Shown here in pieces: positions 18,401-25,138 of a stretch of 40,539 bases of DNA. Location: positions 1-40,539 of the forward strand of contig NZ_PENI01000055.1 in assembly GCF_003688995.1 (NCBI RefSeq). The letters are read 5' to 3'. The translations under genes were made by a program, and so were the position numbers. Every line of letters begins with the position of its first letter. The first letter of the stretch is position 1. Origin of the DNA: Streptomyces shenzhenensis. Its GTDB lineage: Bacteria; Actinomycetota; Actinomycetes; Streptomycetales; Streptomycetaceae. The notes under the pieces are model-generated. The model saw only the letters and a program-made list of their open reading frames with translations. It had not been told where the DNA came from and made no database searches.

Positions 18401-18428
18401 ATGCTAGGCCAGCCCGCTCGCGCGGCAA
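18401..18428 (-). promoter_or_regulatory. Candidate promoter of the mutA-mutB-meaB operon
   Basis: Minus strand: -35 TTGCCG (18428-18423), 16-bp spacer, -10 TAGCAT (18406-18401), then 6 nt to the mutA ATG at 18394. Transcription would start at or next to the A of ATG, giving a leaderless mRNA, which is common in Streptomyces. No ribosome site is seen upstream of mutA, in agreement. Confidence 0.5.
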
Positions 18429-18541
18429 TGGAGCACGCGCTGTGACATTGCCCTCGCCGACTCTGTGACCCGTGCCGCTTCGGGGCTTCGCACGGATTCT
18501 CAGGGGCTCTGAGGGGGAGGGTGACCGCACTTCGGAGCCGG

Positions 18542-19039
18542 TCAGCGGGTCCCGTCCGCGAGCCCGGGCAGCAGGCCGAGCACGGCCGCGCGCTGGGCCG
18601 GTCCGACGAACTCGGCCAGCGCGTCCTTGACCGCCTCGGCGAGCAGTCCGGAGGACTCCCGCAGCAGTCGCCGTGCCTTGTCGGTCAGGGCGACCTCCAC
18701 GCCCCGCTTGTCGTCGCAGACGGCTCTGCGGGTGACCAGGCCCGGTCGCTGGAGGCAGGCGATCTGGTAGGTGAGCCGGGTCTTGGGGCGGCCCAGCAGT
18801 TCGGCGATCCGGGTCATGCGCAGACCGCCCTGCGGCTGCTCGGCCAGCAGACACAGGATCAGGAACTCGTCGTGCGAGACGTCCAGGGTCTGCTTCACCA
18901 CGGAGCGCAGCCGCTGCTCCGCCGCCCCGGTGGCGGCCAGCAGCAGCATCCAGGCACGCAACTCGCCGGGGAGCAGCCCTGTTCCCTCCGCGGAGGGGCA
19001 TTCGGGCCGGTCGGAGGGGGGTTCCTGGTCGGCTGCCAT
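18542..19039 (-). CDS. MarR-family transcriptional regulator
   Basis: A 165-aa winged-helix dimer protein. Residues 25-45 form the N-terminal dimerisation helix; the HTH/wing region is DEFLILCLLAEQPQGGLRMTRIAELLGRPKTRLTYQIACLQRPGLVTRRAVCDDKRGVEVALTDKARRLL (about 57-125), with the canonical D-KR-G-VALT wing. Divergent from yceI across 101 bp that contains two matching palindromes, so it most likely represses both genes and is relieved by a small ligand. The minus-strand TAGACT (19052-19047) lies 7 nt before the ATG and could be its -10 for a leaderless message. Ligand unknown. Confidence 0.9.
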   Translation of the reverse strand: MAADQEPPSDRPECPSAEGTGLLPGELRAWMLLLAATGAAEQRLRSVVKQTLDVSHDEFLILCLLAEQPQGGLRMTRIAELLGRPKTRLTYQIACLQRPGLVTRRAVCDDKRGVEVALTDKARRLLRESSGLLAEAVKDALAEFVGPAQRAAVLGLLPGLADGTR

Positions 19040-19056
19040 GGGTTCGAGTCTACCTG

Positions 19057-19085
19057 TTGTCCAAATTTGGATCGTGGGCTAGCGT
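19057..19085 (+). promoter_or_regulatory. Promoter of yceI
   Basis: -35 TTGTCC (19057-19062), a 17-bp spacer, -10 TAGCGT (19080-19085), matching the Streptomyces housekeeping pattern TTGNNN/TANNNT. The predicted start is about 19092, some 50 nt before the yceI ATG. Confidence 0.55.
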
Positions 19086-19104
19086 TGGCTCATCCAAATT
19101 TGAA
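19060..19104. promoter_or_regulatory. Paired MarR operators
   Basis: Operator 1 is the perfect palindrome TCCAAATTTGGA (19060-19071), overlapping the yceI -35. Operator 2 is TCCAAATTTGAA (19093-19104), one base off, placed at the predicted transcription start. Centres are 33 bp apart, about three helical turns, on the same DNA face. Occupancy of both would block the yceI promoter, and operator 1 also overlies the upstream part of the marR promoter. Confidence 0.7.
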
Positions 19105-19140
19105 CCATCGTCTTGAACCCGTCATCGAAGGAGTACGACC

Positions 19141-19656
19141 ATGACCGTCGCCGTGGAAACAGGTCTCTGGCAGGTCGACCCGGCCGCCTCCGCCGTGAGC
19201 CTGCGGCACAAGACCTTCTGGGGCCTGGTCACCGTCAAGGGCGCTTTCGCCACGGTCGCCGGCCAGGGCGAGGTCCGGCCCGACGGCTCCGCCACCGGCA
19301 CCGTGACCCTGGACGCCGCCTCCCTGGACACCAAGAACGCCAAGCGCGACGCCCATCTGCGCGCGGCCGACTTCTTCGACGCCGACAACCACCCGGAGAT
19401 CACCTTCACGGTGCAGGGCGCCGAACTCCGCGGCGACGGCGCCGCGCAGATCACCGGCCGGCTCACGGTCCGCGGCATCAGCCGCCCGCAGACCCTGACC
19501 GCGCGGCTCGTGGAGGCCGACGCCGACGCGCTCACGCTGGAGACCGAGTTCACCGTGGACCGCGAACAGTTCGGCCTGCACTGGAACCAACTCGGCATGC
19601 TCCGCGGCCTGACGACCGTGACCGCCGCGCTCCGGTTCACCCGCGCGGCGGCCTGA
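19141..19656 (+). CDS. YceI-family lipid-binding-like protein
   Basis: A 171-aa lipocalin-like beta-barrel protein; structurally studied family members bind isoprenoid-type lipids such as polyprenyl chains. The opening GLWQVDPAASAVSLRHKTFWGLVTVKGAF is the YceI signature, followed by VTLDAASLDTKNAKRDAHLRAADFFDADNHPEITF and GRLTVRGISRPQTL. No signal peptide is visible, so it is cytosolic, as are many actinobacterial members (E. coli YceI is periplasmic). Controlled by the divergent MarR protein. The 3' end (from the Met at 19597) is duplicated about 206 bp downstream as a fossil. Confidence 0.9.
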   Translation: MTVAVETGLWQVDPAASAVSLRHKTFWGLVTVKGAFATVAGQGEVRPDGSATGTVTLDAASLDTKNAKRDAHLRAADFFDADNHPEITFTVQGAELRGDGAAQITGRLTVRGISRPQTLTARLVEADADALTLETEFTVDREQFGLHWNQLGMLRGLTTVTAALRFTRAAA

Positions 19657-19799
19657 ATTCGCCCGTCAGCCCGCGCCGCCGGTCCCCCGCGGGCGGATCC
19701 GTACATGCGGCCCGGGGGCGGTGAACCGGCCTTCGGGTGGGTGGAGTTCGGGGGTGGCCGTGCCGTGGGCGGGGATCGTCGCGGGGTCGCGCGCCGGCA
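19597..19799. repeat. Tandem duplication, copy A (true yceI 3' end plus a relic of the membrane-protein gene end)
   Basis: Plus strand 19597-19656 is the real yceI terminus. Minus strand 19799-19666 repeats the 3' end of the gene that really ends at 19872: it still reads GRFTAPGPHVRIR then a truncated tail RGTGGAG and a stop, in the same frame, but lacks 51 bp (17 codons) that the functional gene has. It has no start and is a gene-end relic. Confidence 0.8.
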
Positions 19800-19802
19800 C
19801 CT

Positions 19803-20055
19803 ATGGCCCGTGGTCTGACGGTCGTGACGGTGGGGCTGTGGTTCATCCGCGTGGTGGTCTGAATTGGGCCGTCAGTCCGCGCCGTCGGTCCCCCGTAGCC
19901 GCACGTTCTGACTCGACAGTGTCTGCGGGGTGGCCGTGAATGCCCGCAGGCGGATCCGCACATGCGGCCCGGGGGCGGTGAACCGGCCCTTGGGCGGGCG
20001 GAGTTCGAGGGTGGCTGTGCCGTGGGCGGGGATCGTCGCCGGGCCGCGCGCCAGC
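19803..20055. repeat. Tandem duplication, copy B (relic of yceI end plus true membrane-protein gene end)
   Basis: Plus strand 19803-19862 reads MARGLTVVTVGLWFIRVVV-stop, matching the yceI end MLRGLTTVTAALRFTRAAA-stop codon for codon (offset 206 bp). The rest is the functional 3' end of the minus-strand gene. After the 51-bp indel near 19895-19948 the offset to copy A becomes 257 bp. Confidence 0.8.
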
Positions 20056-21620
20056 GACCAGTATCTGCTCATGCCCTGGCCGGTGGTGAGCGTGAAGTGC
20101 GGGGTGAGCGCGTCGCCCGCCGTGTTCGTCACCCGCAGGGTGAGCGCCGAGACCACGTCCGCCGAGGCGTGCCGCACCGAGGTGACCCGCATCCGCAGCG
20201 GTGGCGCGCCGGTCACCGCCAGGGCCGCGCTCAGCAGCGCCGGGGAGACCAGCAGCGCGCTCACCGCGACCAGCGCGGGCCGGCGGCGCACACCCGTCAG
20301 CGGCCGGGGCCGCGGCTGCCAGGCATGCGCGAACTCCGCGGGCGGCGCCGTGACCGCGGCCGCCAGCCACAGCGGCGTCATCATCAGGTAGTAGCCGTCC
20401 TGGGAGCGGGTCGCCAGAAAGAAGGCGCACCAGGGCAGCACGGTCGCCGCCGGACCCAGCCGCCGCACGAACAGCACGAACAGCGCGAGCAGCGCGGCCG
20501 CCAGGAACATGCTCGCGTGCCCGTACCAGTCCAGCCGGTCGCTGCCGTCGGTGAAGTACAGCGAGACGCCCACCAGGCCCTGGCCGTGCAGCACCGCGCC
20601 CTGCGTCAGCGGCAGCGCGATCCCGTCCAGCCAGGGGCCCGGCTCCCGCACGACGAAGTACGTGTTGATCAGCAGCCAGGCGGTGGCCGCGGCCCCGACC
20701 AGCCGCAGCATGACCAGCCCGGCCGCCCGGCCGCCCAGCTCACCGCGGCGCACCGCGTAGATGCCGGCCAGCAGGAACGGCGCCACGAACCACGGGAGTT
20801 GCTGGGCAGCGCAGGCCGCGCCCAGGCACGCGGCCCGGGCGATCCCGGCCGCGCCCAGCCGCCCGCCCCGCCCGATCCGCGGCCAGCGCACCACCACCGG
20901 CACCAGCAGGGCAAGGCCGATGATCGCCGGGTAGCCGAGCCGCGCGTACGTCGGCAGGAAGCCGAAGCCCAGACCGGCCATGGTCGCCGTCGACCGCCAC
21001 GGCGCGGGCAGCATCCGCCACAGCGTGACCGTGCCCACGACGAGCGCTCCGGTGCTCACCGCCGTGGCGGGCGCGCCGCCGTGCCCCAGCCACAGCAGCG
21101 GCGCGGTCAGCAGCGGGGCCAGCGGCGGATAGCCGTACGTCAGGTCGTAGCCGCCGCTCGTCGTCGGGGTCAGGGCCACACCCTTGCCGGTGAACAGCCA
21201 GGGCCAGGGCTGCCCGTAGACGGGGTGCCCGGCGGTGAGTTCCCGGGCGGCCTGGGTGGTGAGGACCGCCTCGTCGCCGCCGCCGTGGTTCAGCGCCCAG
21301 GCGCACAGGACCAGCGTGACCGCCGTCGCCAGCACCACCAGGTCGAGCCGGGCCAGCGAGCGGGTTCGACGAACCGTCAGGGCCAGTACGCCGGTGACCA
21401 GGACGGCCGCGTAGCATACGGAGATGACGGCCGCGAGGACCATGCGGTGCGTGGCCGTCTGCGTCCACACCGACCGGGTGCCGATGAACAGGCTCACATC
21501 GGCCAGGAGCGTGAGGACGCGGTGCCACTGCGCGGGAGGGCCGGGATGCTCCCGGGCGGCGGACACCGCCGACTGCGTCCGCTGCCCAGGCGCCACCAGC
21601 TGTTTTTCTGCCAAGTGCAC
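19872..21620 (-). CDS. Polytopic membrane protein, possibly a glycosyltransferase of the GT-C/GT87 type
   Basis: A 582-aa protein with about ten to twelve membrane segments between residues 35 and 465. A luminal loop contains ELTAGHPVYGQPWPWLFTGKGVALTPTTSGGYDLTYGYPPLAPLL; acidic residues followed by a YPP block in the first large loop are seen in lipid-linked-sugar mannosyltransferases (GT-C fold). The C-terminal 115 residues (from about 468) form an extracytoplasmic beta-sandwich-like domain (RMRVTSVRHASADVVSALTLRVTNTAGDALTPHFTLTTG). Start is GTG 21620 without a ribosome site; a TAGCGT (21634-21629) lies 8 nt upstream, so the message may be leaderless. Its 3' end has been tandemly duplicated with that of yceI. 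Donor and acceptor unknown; the glycosyltransferase call is tentative. Confidence 0.7.
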   Translation of the reverse strand: MHLAEKQLVAPGQRTQSAVSAAREHPGPPAQWHRVLTLLADVSLFIGTRSVWTQTATHRMVLAAVISVCYAAVLVTGVLALTVRRTRSLARLDLVVLATAVTLVLCAWALNHGGGDEAVLTTQAARELTAGHPVYGQPWPWLFTGKGVALTPTTSGGYDLTYGYPPLAPLLTAPLLWLGHGGAPATAVSTGALVVGTVTLWRMLPAPWRSTATMAGLGFGFLPTYARLGYPAIIGLALLVPVVVRWPRIGRGGRLGAAGIARAACLGAACAAQQLPWFVAPFLLAGIYAVRRGELGGRAAGLVMLRLVGAAATAWLLINTYFVVREPGPWLDGIALPLTQGAVLHGQGLVGVSLYFTDGSDRLDWYGHASMFLAAALLALFVLFVRRLGPAATVLPWCAFFLATRSQDGYYLMMTPLWLAAAVTAPPAEFAHAWQPRPRPLTGVRRRPALVAVSALLVSPALLSAALAVTGAPPLRMRVTSVRHASADVVSALTLRVTNTAGDALTPHFTLTTGQGMSRYWSLARGPATIPAHGTATLELRPPKGRFTAPGPHVRIRLRAFTATPQTLSSQNVRLRGTDGAD

Positions 21621-21847
21621 GACACGGCACGCTAGTCGCGGCGGGTGAGCCGGGCGTCACAGGAGGCGAAGAGTCCGGTGTGAGGCCGGTAAGAACCGGG
21701 CGTATGCGTCCATGTGATCGAAGAACTGCCGGCGACGAGTGGCCGATGCCCGGTCGCGCTTCGTGTCGCAGTTGGGCCGAACGGGTGACTTGGCGTAAGA
21801 ATTGGCCCGGTGAAGGCATGGAGTGCGAGTCAGATCGGGGGGAGCCG

Positions 21848-22237
21848 GTGAGCCGTTACGACGCCACCGATGAACAGTGGGAAGGGCTCGCCCAGGTCGT
21901 GCCGCTGCGGGGCCGGGACGCCTGGCCGTCCGCGGTGGGCCACCGCGCGCTGCCCGACGCGGAGACCGAGACCCGGCGCCGGTTCGTCGTCCTGCGGGTC
22001 AATGTGTTCGCGGACGCCCGCGAGGTCGCCGAGACCGTGATGGCCGGCATTCCCGTCCTGCTCGACCTCAGCAGTGCCGAGACCGATGTCGCCAAGCGCG
22101 TCCTCGACTTCAGCACCGGCGTGGTCTTCGGACTGGGCAGCGGGATGCACCGCGTCGACCGCAACGTCTTCCTGCTCACCCCGCCCGGCATCCAGGTCAG
22201 CGAACTCATGGCCGGGGCCGGGGCCTCCGGCGGCTGA
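21848..22237 (+). CDS. SepF-like cell-division protein
   Basis: A 129-aa SepF-family protein. SepF bundles FtsZ and tethers it to the membrane in actinobacteria and firmicutes. The core (about 40-120) is RRFVVLRVNVFADAREVAETVMAGIPVLLDLSSAETDVAKRVLDFSTGVVFGLGSGMHRVDRNVFLLTPPGIQV, very typical. GTG 21848 is preceded by GGGGGGAG (21837-21844). The N-terminal amphipathic membrane-binding helix and long linker of the canonical SepF are absent or very short, so this is probably one of the extra SepF paralogues of Streptomyces and not the dcw-cluster gene; it is not next to ftsZ here. Role in sporulation septation is inference. Confidence 0.85.
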   Translation: MSRYDATDEQWEGLAQVVPLRGRDAWPSAVGHRALPDAETETRRRFVVLRVNVFADAREVAETVMAGIPVLLDLSSAETDVAKRVLDFSTGVVFGLGSGMHRVDRNVFLLTPPGIQVSELMAGAGASGG

Positions 22238-22312
22238 GCCCGGTCCCCCGATCGTAGGAAGGTGCCACGGACGGAACGGTTCGCCTGGGCACCGGGGTCC
22301 TACGGTCCGGAC

Positions 22313-23563
22313 ATGGCCGAGCCCTTCGCGTCCGTCGCGCCCGTCCCGCCCCCCGCACACCCCCGAACCGGCCGGCCGGGGCCGCCGCCGGGTTCCGACG
22401 TGCCGGCGGGCTCCTCGGCACGGTCCGAGCGGACGGTGCGGCCGGGCCTGACCGAGCTGCGGCTGTCCGCCTTCGCCGGGCACCGCGGGACCGGGTTCCC
22501 GCTGGGGCCGCTCACCCTCTTCGCGGGACCCAGCGGAAGCGGCAAGACGACCGCGCTCCGGGCGTACGAGGCACTCGCCCGCCTTGCCGGCGGCGCCCCG
22601 CTCGCGGAGGTCTTCCCGGACCCGGCCGCCTGCGTGCCCGAGCGGGCCAGACCCGACGCCCAGCGCCGCCGCGGCTTCCGCATCGGATGCACCGCGGACG
22701 GTCCCGAGGGCCCGGTCCGGCTCGACGTCGCCGTCCAGGCGGAACCCGAACTGCGCATCGTGGGCGAGCGGTTGACGGCGGGCGGGCGGATCCTCCTGGA
22801 GACCGCCCTGCGCGACCCGGGGCGGCCCGCCGTCCAGGCCGCCTGGCACACGGCGGGGTCGGCCCCCGTCACCCGCGCCCCGCTCCCCGACGACCGGCTC
22901 GGCACCGCGCTGCTGCCGCTGCGCGTGGCCGGCAAGACCGACGGACAGCGCCAGGTGCTCGCCGCCGCCGAGCAGACCGTGGTCGCCCTGCGCTCCGTGT
23001 TCGCCTGCGATCCGCGGCCCGACCGGATGCGCGGACCCGTCCCGCTGGGCTCCGGGCGGCTGCTGCCCGGCTGCGACAACCTCGCCGACGTCCTGTGGCG
23101 CACCCGGTCGGAGTGCGGGCGCCGGTACGCGCGACTCGTCGCCGCGGTGCGCGACGGCTGCCGCGGTCCCGTGACCGACGTGCTCGCCGAGCCGCTGGGC
23201 GACGACACCGTACGGGCGGTGCTCGACCGGGGCGACGGCATCCGCACCGACGCAGGGCGGCTCGGCGACGGCGAACTCCGGTACCTCGCGCTGGCCCTGG
23301 TGCTGCTCACCGGGCCGGGCGTGCTCGACGTCGACGCGCCCGGCGAGGTGCCCGACGCCATACGGGGGCTCACCGTCCTCGCCGACGGCCTCGACCGGGC
23401 CCTGGACGGCCGCCAGCGCGGCGGGCTGCTGCGGCTCGCGGCGCGGATGTGCGCGCTCGGGCACATCCGGTTCGTCGGGGCGGTGAGCGACGCGTCCTGG
23501 GCCGCCGGAACGGAGGGGGTCACGGTGGTGGACCTGGACCCGGTGGTACACCTGGAGGCGTGA
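22313..23563 (+). CDS. RecF/SMC-like P-loop ATPase
   Basis: A 416-aa ABC-type ATPase without membrane segments. After a Pro-rich N-terminal tail (about 1-45) the fold begins LTELRLSAFAGHRG. Walker A is AGPSGSGKTTAL. The signature and Walker B regions near the C-terminus are LGDGELRYLALALVLL and GVLDVDAP, as in RecF/SMC/AAA_21 proteins; the usual catalytic E after Walker B is replaced by the sequence DVDAPGE. The central region (about 140-280) replaces coiled coils and is of unknown fold. Its stop overlaps the next start (GTGA), so it is translationally coupled to a MazG-like hydrolase. ATG 22313 is chosen; GTG 22262 is an alternative. Function unknown: repair, nucleotide sensing and phage defence are all possible. 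Confidence 0.7.
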   Translation: MAEPFASVAPVPPPAHPRTGRPGPPPGSDVPAGSSARSERTVRPGLTELRLSAFAGHRGTGFPLGPLTLFAGPSGSGKTTALRAYEALARLAGGAPLAEVFPDPAACVPERARPDAQRRRGFRIGCTADGPEGPVRLDVAVQAEPELRIVGERLTAGGRILLETALRDPGRPAVQAAWHTAGSAPVTRAPLPDDRLGTALLPLRVAGKTDGQRQVLAAAEQTVVALRSVFACDPRPDRMRGPVPLGSGRLLPGCDNLADVLWRTRSECGRRYARLVAAVRDGCRGPVTDVLAEPLGDDTVRAVLDRGDGIRTDAGRLGDGELRYLALALVLLTGPGVLDVDAPGEVPDAIRGLTVLADGLDRALDGRQRGGLLRLAARMCALGHIRFVGAVSDASWAAGTEGVTVVDLDPVVHLEA

Positions 23564-23922
23564 CGGAACACCTGGACGTGGCGAAACTGCAGCGCCGCCT
23601 GGCCGACTTCGCGGCCGCCCGGAACTGGCAGCCCTTCCACACCCCCAAGAACCTGGCGACCGCGCTCAGCGTGGAGGCGTCCGAACTGGTCGAGATCTTC
23701 CAGTGGCTGACGCCCGAGGAGTCGACCCGTGTCATGGCCGACCCGGACTCCGCGCACCGGGTCAACGACGAGATCGCCGACGTCCTCGCCTATCTGCTCC
23801 AGCTGTGCGAAGTGCTGGGCGTCGATCCGCTGTCCGCGCTCGACGCGAAGATCGACCGCAACGAGCGGAGGTTCCCCGTACCGGAGGGCGGGGGTGCGCA
23901 GGGCGGGGGCGCGGGCGCGTAA
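23560..23922 (+). CDS. MazG-like nucleotide pyrophosphohydrolase
   Basis: A 120-aa all-alpha NTP-PPase of the MazG/RS21-C6 (dCTPase) type that hydrolyses (d)NTPs to NMPs and pyrophosphate. The metal-binding motifs are E39-A-S-E42 and E71-I-A-D74 (EXXE...EXXD); N31, W49 and the F-H-T-P-K-N-L start are typical of the small dCTP pyrophosphatase subgroup. GTG 23560 has GGAGG 4 nt upstream and overlaps the preceding ATPase gene (GTGA). The last 15 residues are a Gly-rich tail. House-cleaning of modified nucleotides is the usual role. Confidence 0.88.
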   Translation: MTEHLDVAKLQRRLADFAAARNWQPFHTPKNLATALSVEASELVEIFQWLTPEESTRVMADPDSAHRVNDEIADVLAYLLQLCEVLGVDPLSALDAKIDRNERRFPVPEGGGAQGGGAGA

Positions 23923-24094
23923 CCTTGCGCTCCGCTTTCACTCTCCGAAGTCGGAACGCCCGCCGAATCCGAATTGTTGTCCACAGATTTCCGTCTTCCT
24001 CTGGCTTTTCGTCCCAAGGAACCTCACTCTGGGTAGTGGACAGCGGACTCAGGGTGAGGCGTGCGCGAGCGCGTCGGAGGGACGGGGGCAGCGC
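23923..24094. other. AT-richer spacer with a consensus DnaA box
   Basis: TTGTCCACA at 23977-23985 equals the Streptomyces DnaA-box consensus. A degenerate inverted copy (GTGGACAG, reverse CTGTCCAC) lies near 24036-24043. No dnaA/dnaN context exists, so it is not oriC; a lone box could titrate DnaA or be chance. The spacer also carries the promoter of the 24095 gene, not resolved. Confidence 0.4.
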
Positions 24095-24568
24095 ATGGAC
24101 GCAGTGCGGCTCATCGTGACGAGCAGGTGCGCCCTGGCCGCGAGCGGCGACGCGCCTCAGATCCTGGCGGAGGTGTGGCAGGCGCAGGCCCTGGCCCAGG
24201 CCATCGGCAGCCGGCTGGCGGTCTCCGGACCACCCGAGCTGCGCGGCGAGGCGCTGGGCCTGACGGAACTGGCGGGCCGGGGCTGCGGCGTCCTGGACGC
24301 ACCGGACCTCGACCCCGGGGACTTACGCGCGGCCCAGCTCACCGAACTGGACGACGCCCGCCACACGCTCCTGTGCCTCGGCGTACTGCTCGCGGAGGTC
24401 GGCATCGCCCTGGTCGGACTGGCCAGCGCCGCGGCCGACGAGACGACGTACTGGCAGTGCATGGAGGCGATCGACGCGGCGGACGAGTCCCGCGACCGCG
24501 TGCGGGAGATGCTGCGCAAGCTGGCCGCCAGAGAGGAGGCGGCGCTGCCGGAGACGGAAGTGGGCTGA
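24095..24568 (+). CDS. Conserved actinobacterial protein of unknown function
   Basis: A 157-aa, all-helical, soluble protein with no signal peptide. ATG 24095 follows GGGGGCAG. Notable blocks are ILAEVWQAQALAQAIGSRLAVSGPPELRGEALGLTEL, LDDARHTLLCLGVLLAEVGIALVGLASAAADETTYWQCMEAIDAADESRDRVREMLRKLA. I believe similar proteins are widespread in Streptomyces, but I cannot assign a function. It is separated from the MazG-like gene by 172 bp and is probably transcribed on its own. Confidence 0.7.
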   Translation: MDAVRLIVTSRCALAASGDAPQILAEVWQAQALAQAIGSRLAVSGPPELRGEALGLTELAGRGCGVLDAPDLDPGDLRAAQLTELDDARHTLLCLGVLLAEVGIALVGLASAAADETTYWQCMEAIDAADESRDRVREMLRKLAAREEAALPETEVG

Positions 24569-24599
24569 GCGGGTCCGGTGAGATCCGCTGCGGGTTCGG

Positions 24600-24722
24600 C
24601 AGCCCCTGAAGGGGTGCGGGGCTGTATTGATATGCGGCTCCGCCGCGATGGGGGTCCCCCCTGTTCGAGCGAAGCCGAGAACTTGGGGGAGCGACCAGCC
24701 ACGACGGTGCCGCAGCCGACCG
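24600..24722 (+). repeat. Composite Streptomyces intergenic repeat
   Basis: Starts with a terminator-like hairpin CAGCCCC (24600-24606)/GGGGCTG (24618-24624), continues ATATGCGGCTCCGCCGCGAT, is interrupted by a second element (GGGGGTCCCCCC, TTCGAGCGAAGCCGAGAACT, TGGGGGAG; about 24653-24692), and ends with GCGACCAGCCACGACGG and GCCGCAGCCG. Both parts resemble repeats that I know from many streptomycete genomes; the arrangement looks like one element inserted into the other. Confidence 0.6.
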
Positions 24723-24783
24723 ACGGCACTCGCGGCAGTCCCAGCGGAGCGCTGAGCACCGGCCGGGGGCGATCCGTCCCGCG

Positions 24784-24957
24784 TCAGGCGAGGTCGGCCT
24801 CGTCGGCGGGCGCGCGGCGGAGCTCCCCGGCCGACTGCAGGTCCGCGCCCAGCGCCGACAGGTCCGCGCTCAGCGCCGCCATCAGCTCCTCCATCTGCTC
24901 CAGCAACCCCTTCGGCTGCCCGCCCCCCACCGGGAGCGGCACGGACTCTTCGGACAC
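24784..24957 (-). CDS. Small helical protein of unknown function (57 aa)
   Basis: GTG 24957 has GAGGAGG 5 nt upstream, an excellent start. The 57-aa product begins SEESVPLPVGGGQPKGLLEQ and continues as a heptad-like amphipathic helix (MEELMAALSADLSALGADLQSA), so it may oligomerise. No signal peptide or known domain. It is divergent from the flavin oxidoreductase gene. An upstream extension to 25068 in the same frame is possible but has no comparable ribosome site. Confidence 0.6.
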   Translation of the reverse strand: MSEESVPLPVGGGQPKGLLEQMEELMAALSADLSALGADLQSAGELRRAPADEADLA

Positions 24958-25138
24958 GACGGCCTCCTCGCGGACGCCGGACGGTCCGGCCCCCACCGGC
25001 CAACGATCACCCTGAGGACCGGTCACTGCTCCCCACGGCACCCGTGCGCACGGTTGACGTGATTTCACCCGACCGGGGACGGCGGTGACAGGTGGTGCCG
25101 GTGGGGTCGGGCAGGGCTACGGCGTGCAGGATGGATGT

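Noticed and set aside
19057..19065. TTGTCCAAA as a DnaA-box-like site
   Set aside because: It differs from TTGTCCACA and is better explained as the -35 element plus the left arm of the TCCAAATTTGGA operator.
19657..19871. A separate small gene between yceI and the membrane-protein gene
   Set aside because: The only conserved frames are duplicated ends of the two neighbours, with no start codon or ribosome site of their own.
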